Assembly (NCBI GenBank): GCA_943788445.1
Contig: CALSQH010000012.1
Span: 1-42,165 of the forward strand
Source of the DNA: an uncultured Pseudomonadales bacterium
GTDB taxonomy: Bacteria; Pseudomonadota; Gammaproteobacteria; Pseudomonadales; Porticoccaceae
Direction: 5' to 3'
Length of the DNA: 42,165 nt
In this document: positions 42,066 through 42,165 of the stretch, one piece after another
Position numbering within the stretch: position 1 is the stretch's first letter
How the letters are laid out: every line of letters starts with the position of its first letter
Program-made: the position numbers and the translations under genes
Notes under the pieces: generated by a model
The model's database searches: none
The model's input: only the letters and a program-made list of their open reading frames with translations
Told to the model about the DNA's origin: nothing

Positions 42066-42165
42066 ATGACAGAGCAAGACAATTTGTGGGCTTTGGGCAT
42101 GTATATAGGATCGGCTAGCTTTGGTATATTTGTAGCTTTCTATTTATATACCTTCCGTCTGTTGG
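42066..42165 (+). CDS. Start of a membrane protein, cut by the window edge
   Basis: A frame open to the window end encodes a hydrophobic sequence: MTEQDNLWALGMYIGSAS followed by FGIFVAFYLYTFRLL. It is preceded in the same frame by another hydrophobic stretch (LLLITLISLSYSLVVFNW) from about 42010, without an ATG. The ATG at 42066 directly follows a G-run. The true start may therefore lie upstream at a TTG, or the gene may be degenerate. Too short to assign a family. The stretch 41758-42005 shows nothing. Confidence 0.3.
   Translation, partial: MTEQDNLWALGMYIGSASFGIFVAFYLYTFRLL

Overview
The window looks like an accessory catabolic island of a marine-type gammaproteobacterium. Gene content (TonB-dependent receptor, GPH-type transporters, PQQ dehydrogenase, several COG2159 amidohydrolases, a DUF3604 protein), short Shine-Dalgarno-led operons and AT-rich intergenic DNA all suggest this. 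The lineage is an inference; there is no rRNA or other marker, and I saw no tRNA, CRISPR array or intact insertion sequence.

Layout. The left edge (1-712) has a 12-bp minisatellite next to the N-terminal piece of a tyrosine recombinase that runs into a convergent TetR gene, which looks like an old integration or deletion boundary. 660-7093 holds a TetR regulator, a truncated TonB receptor, an amidohydrolase, a GPH transporter and a class C beta-lactamase-like esterase. 7546-12580 has a DUF2306-like membrane protein, a secreted GH2 glycosidase, a 2-oxoglutarate/Fe(II) oxygenase and an ABC-ATPase remnant. 12668-21819 has an epoxide-hydrolase-like protein and an SDR (minus strand), then a cytochrome c-PQQ dehydrogenase, a membrane-anchored VOC metalloenzyme, a second TetR and a complete TonB receptor. 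22205-27339 contains a broken secreted-protein gene, a carboxylesterase, a lamin-tail lipoprotein and a DUF1254/DUF1214 protein. 27847-33404 is TetR, Rieske oxygenase, amidohydrolase, transporter, TetR. 33668-41680 is a run of MDR reductase, GST, an alpha/beta hydrolase-flavin reductase fusion, VOC enzyme, DUF3604 protein, a beta-lactamase pseudogene and a third amidohydrolase.

How it may work together. The outer-membrane receptor and inner-membrane GPH carriers could bring in an organic substrate, possibly as an ester or glycoside (esterases, GH2). Oxidation (Rieske, 2OG oxygenase, PQQ dehydrogenase, SDR, MDR) and ring or chain processing (amidohydrolases, VOC proteins, epoxide-hydrolase-like enzyme, GST) would follow. 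The substrate cannot be read from the sequence.

The most striking signal is a recurring 23-bp inverted repeat, TTATTATA-N7-TATAATAA. I find it nine times (some copies degenerate), all in intergenic DNA upstream of these genes, overlapping plausible promoters in several cases. It would tie the scattered clusters into one regulon, probably under one or more of the four TetR proteins. The island also carries many paralogues (three amidohydrolases, two GPH carriers, two VOC proteins, two pairs of TetR proteins, one intact plus one broken receptor and beta-lactamase) and at least five gene remnants. That pattern fits duplication of catabolic modules followed by decay of redundant copies.
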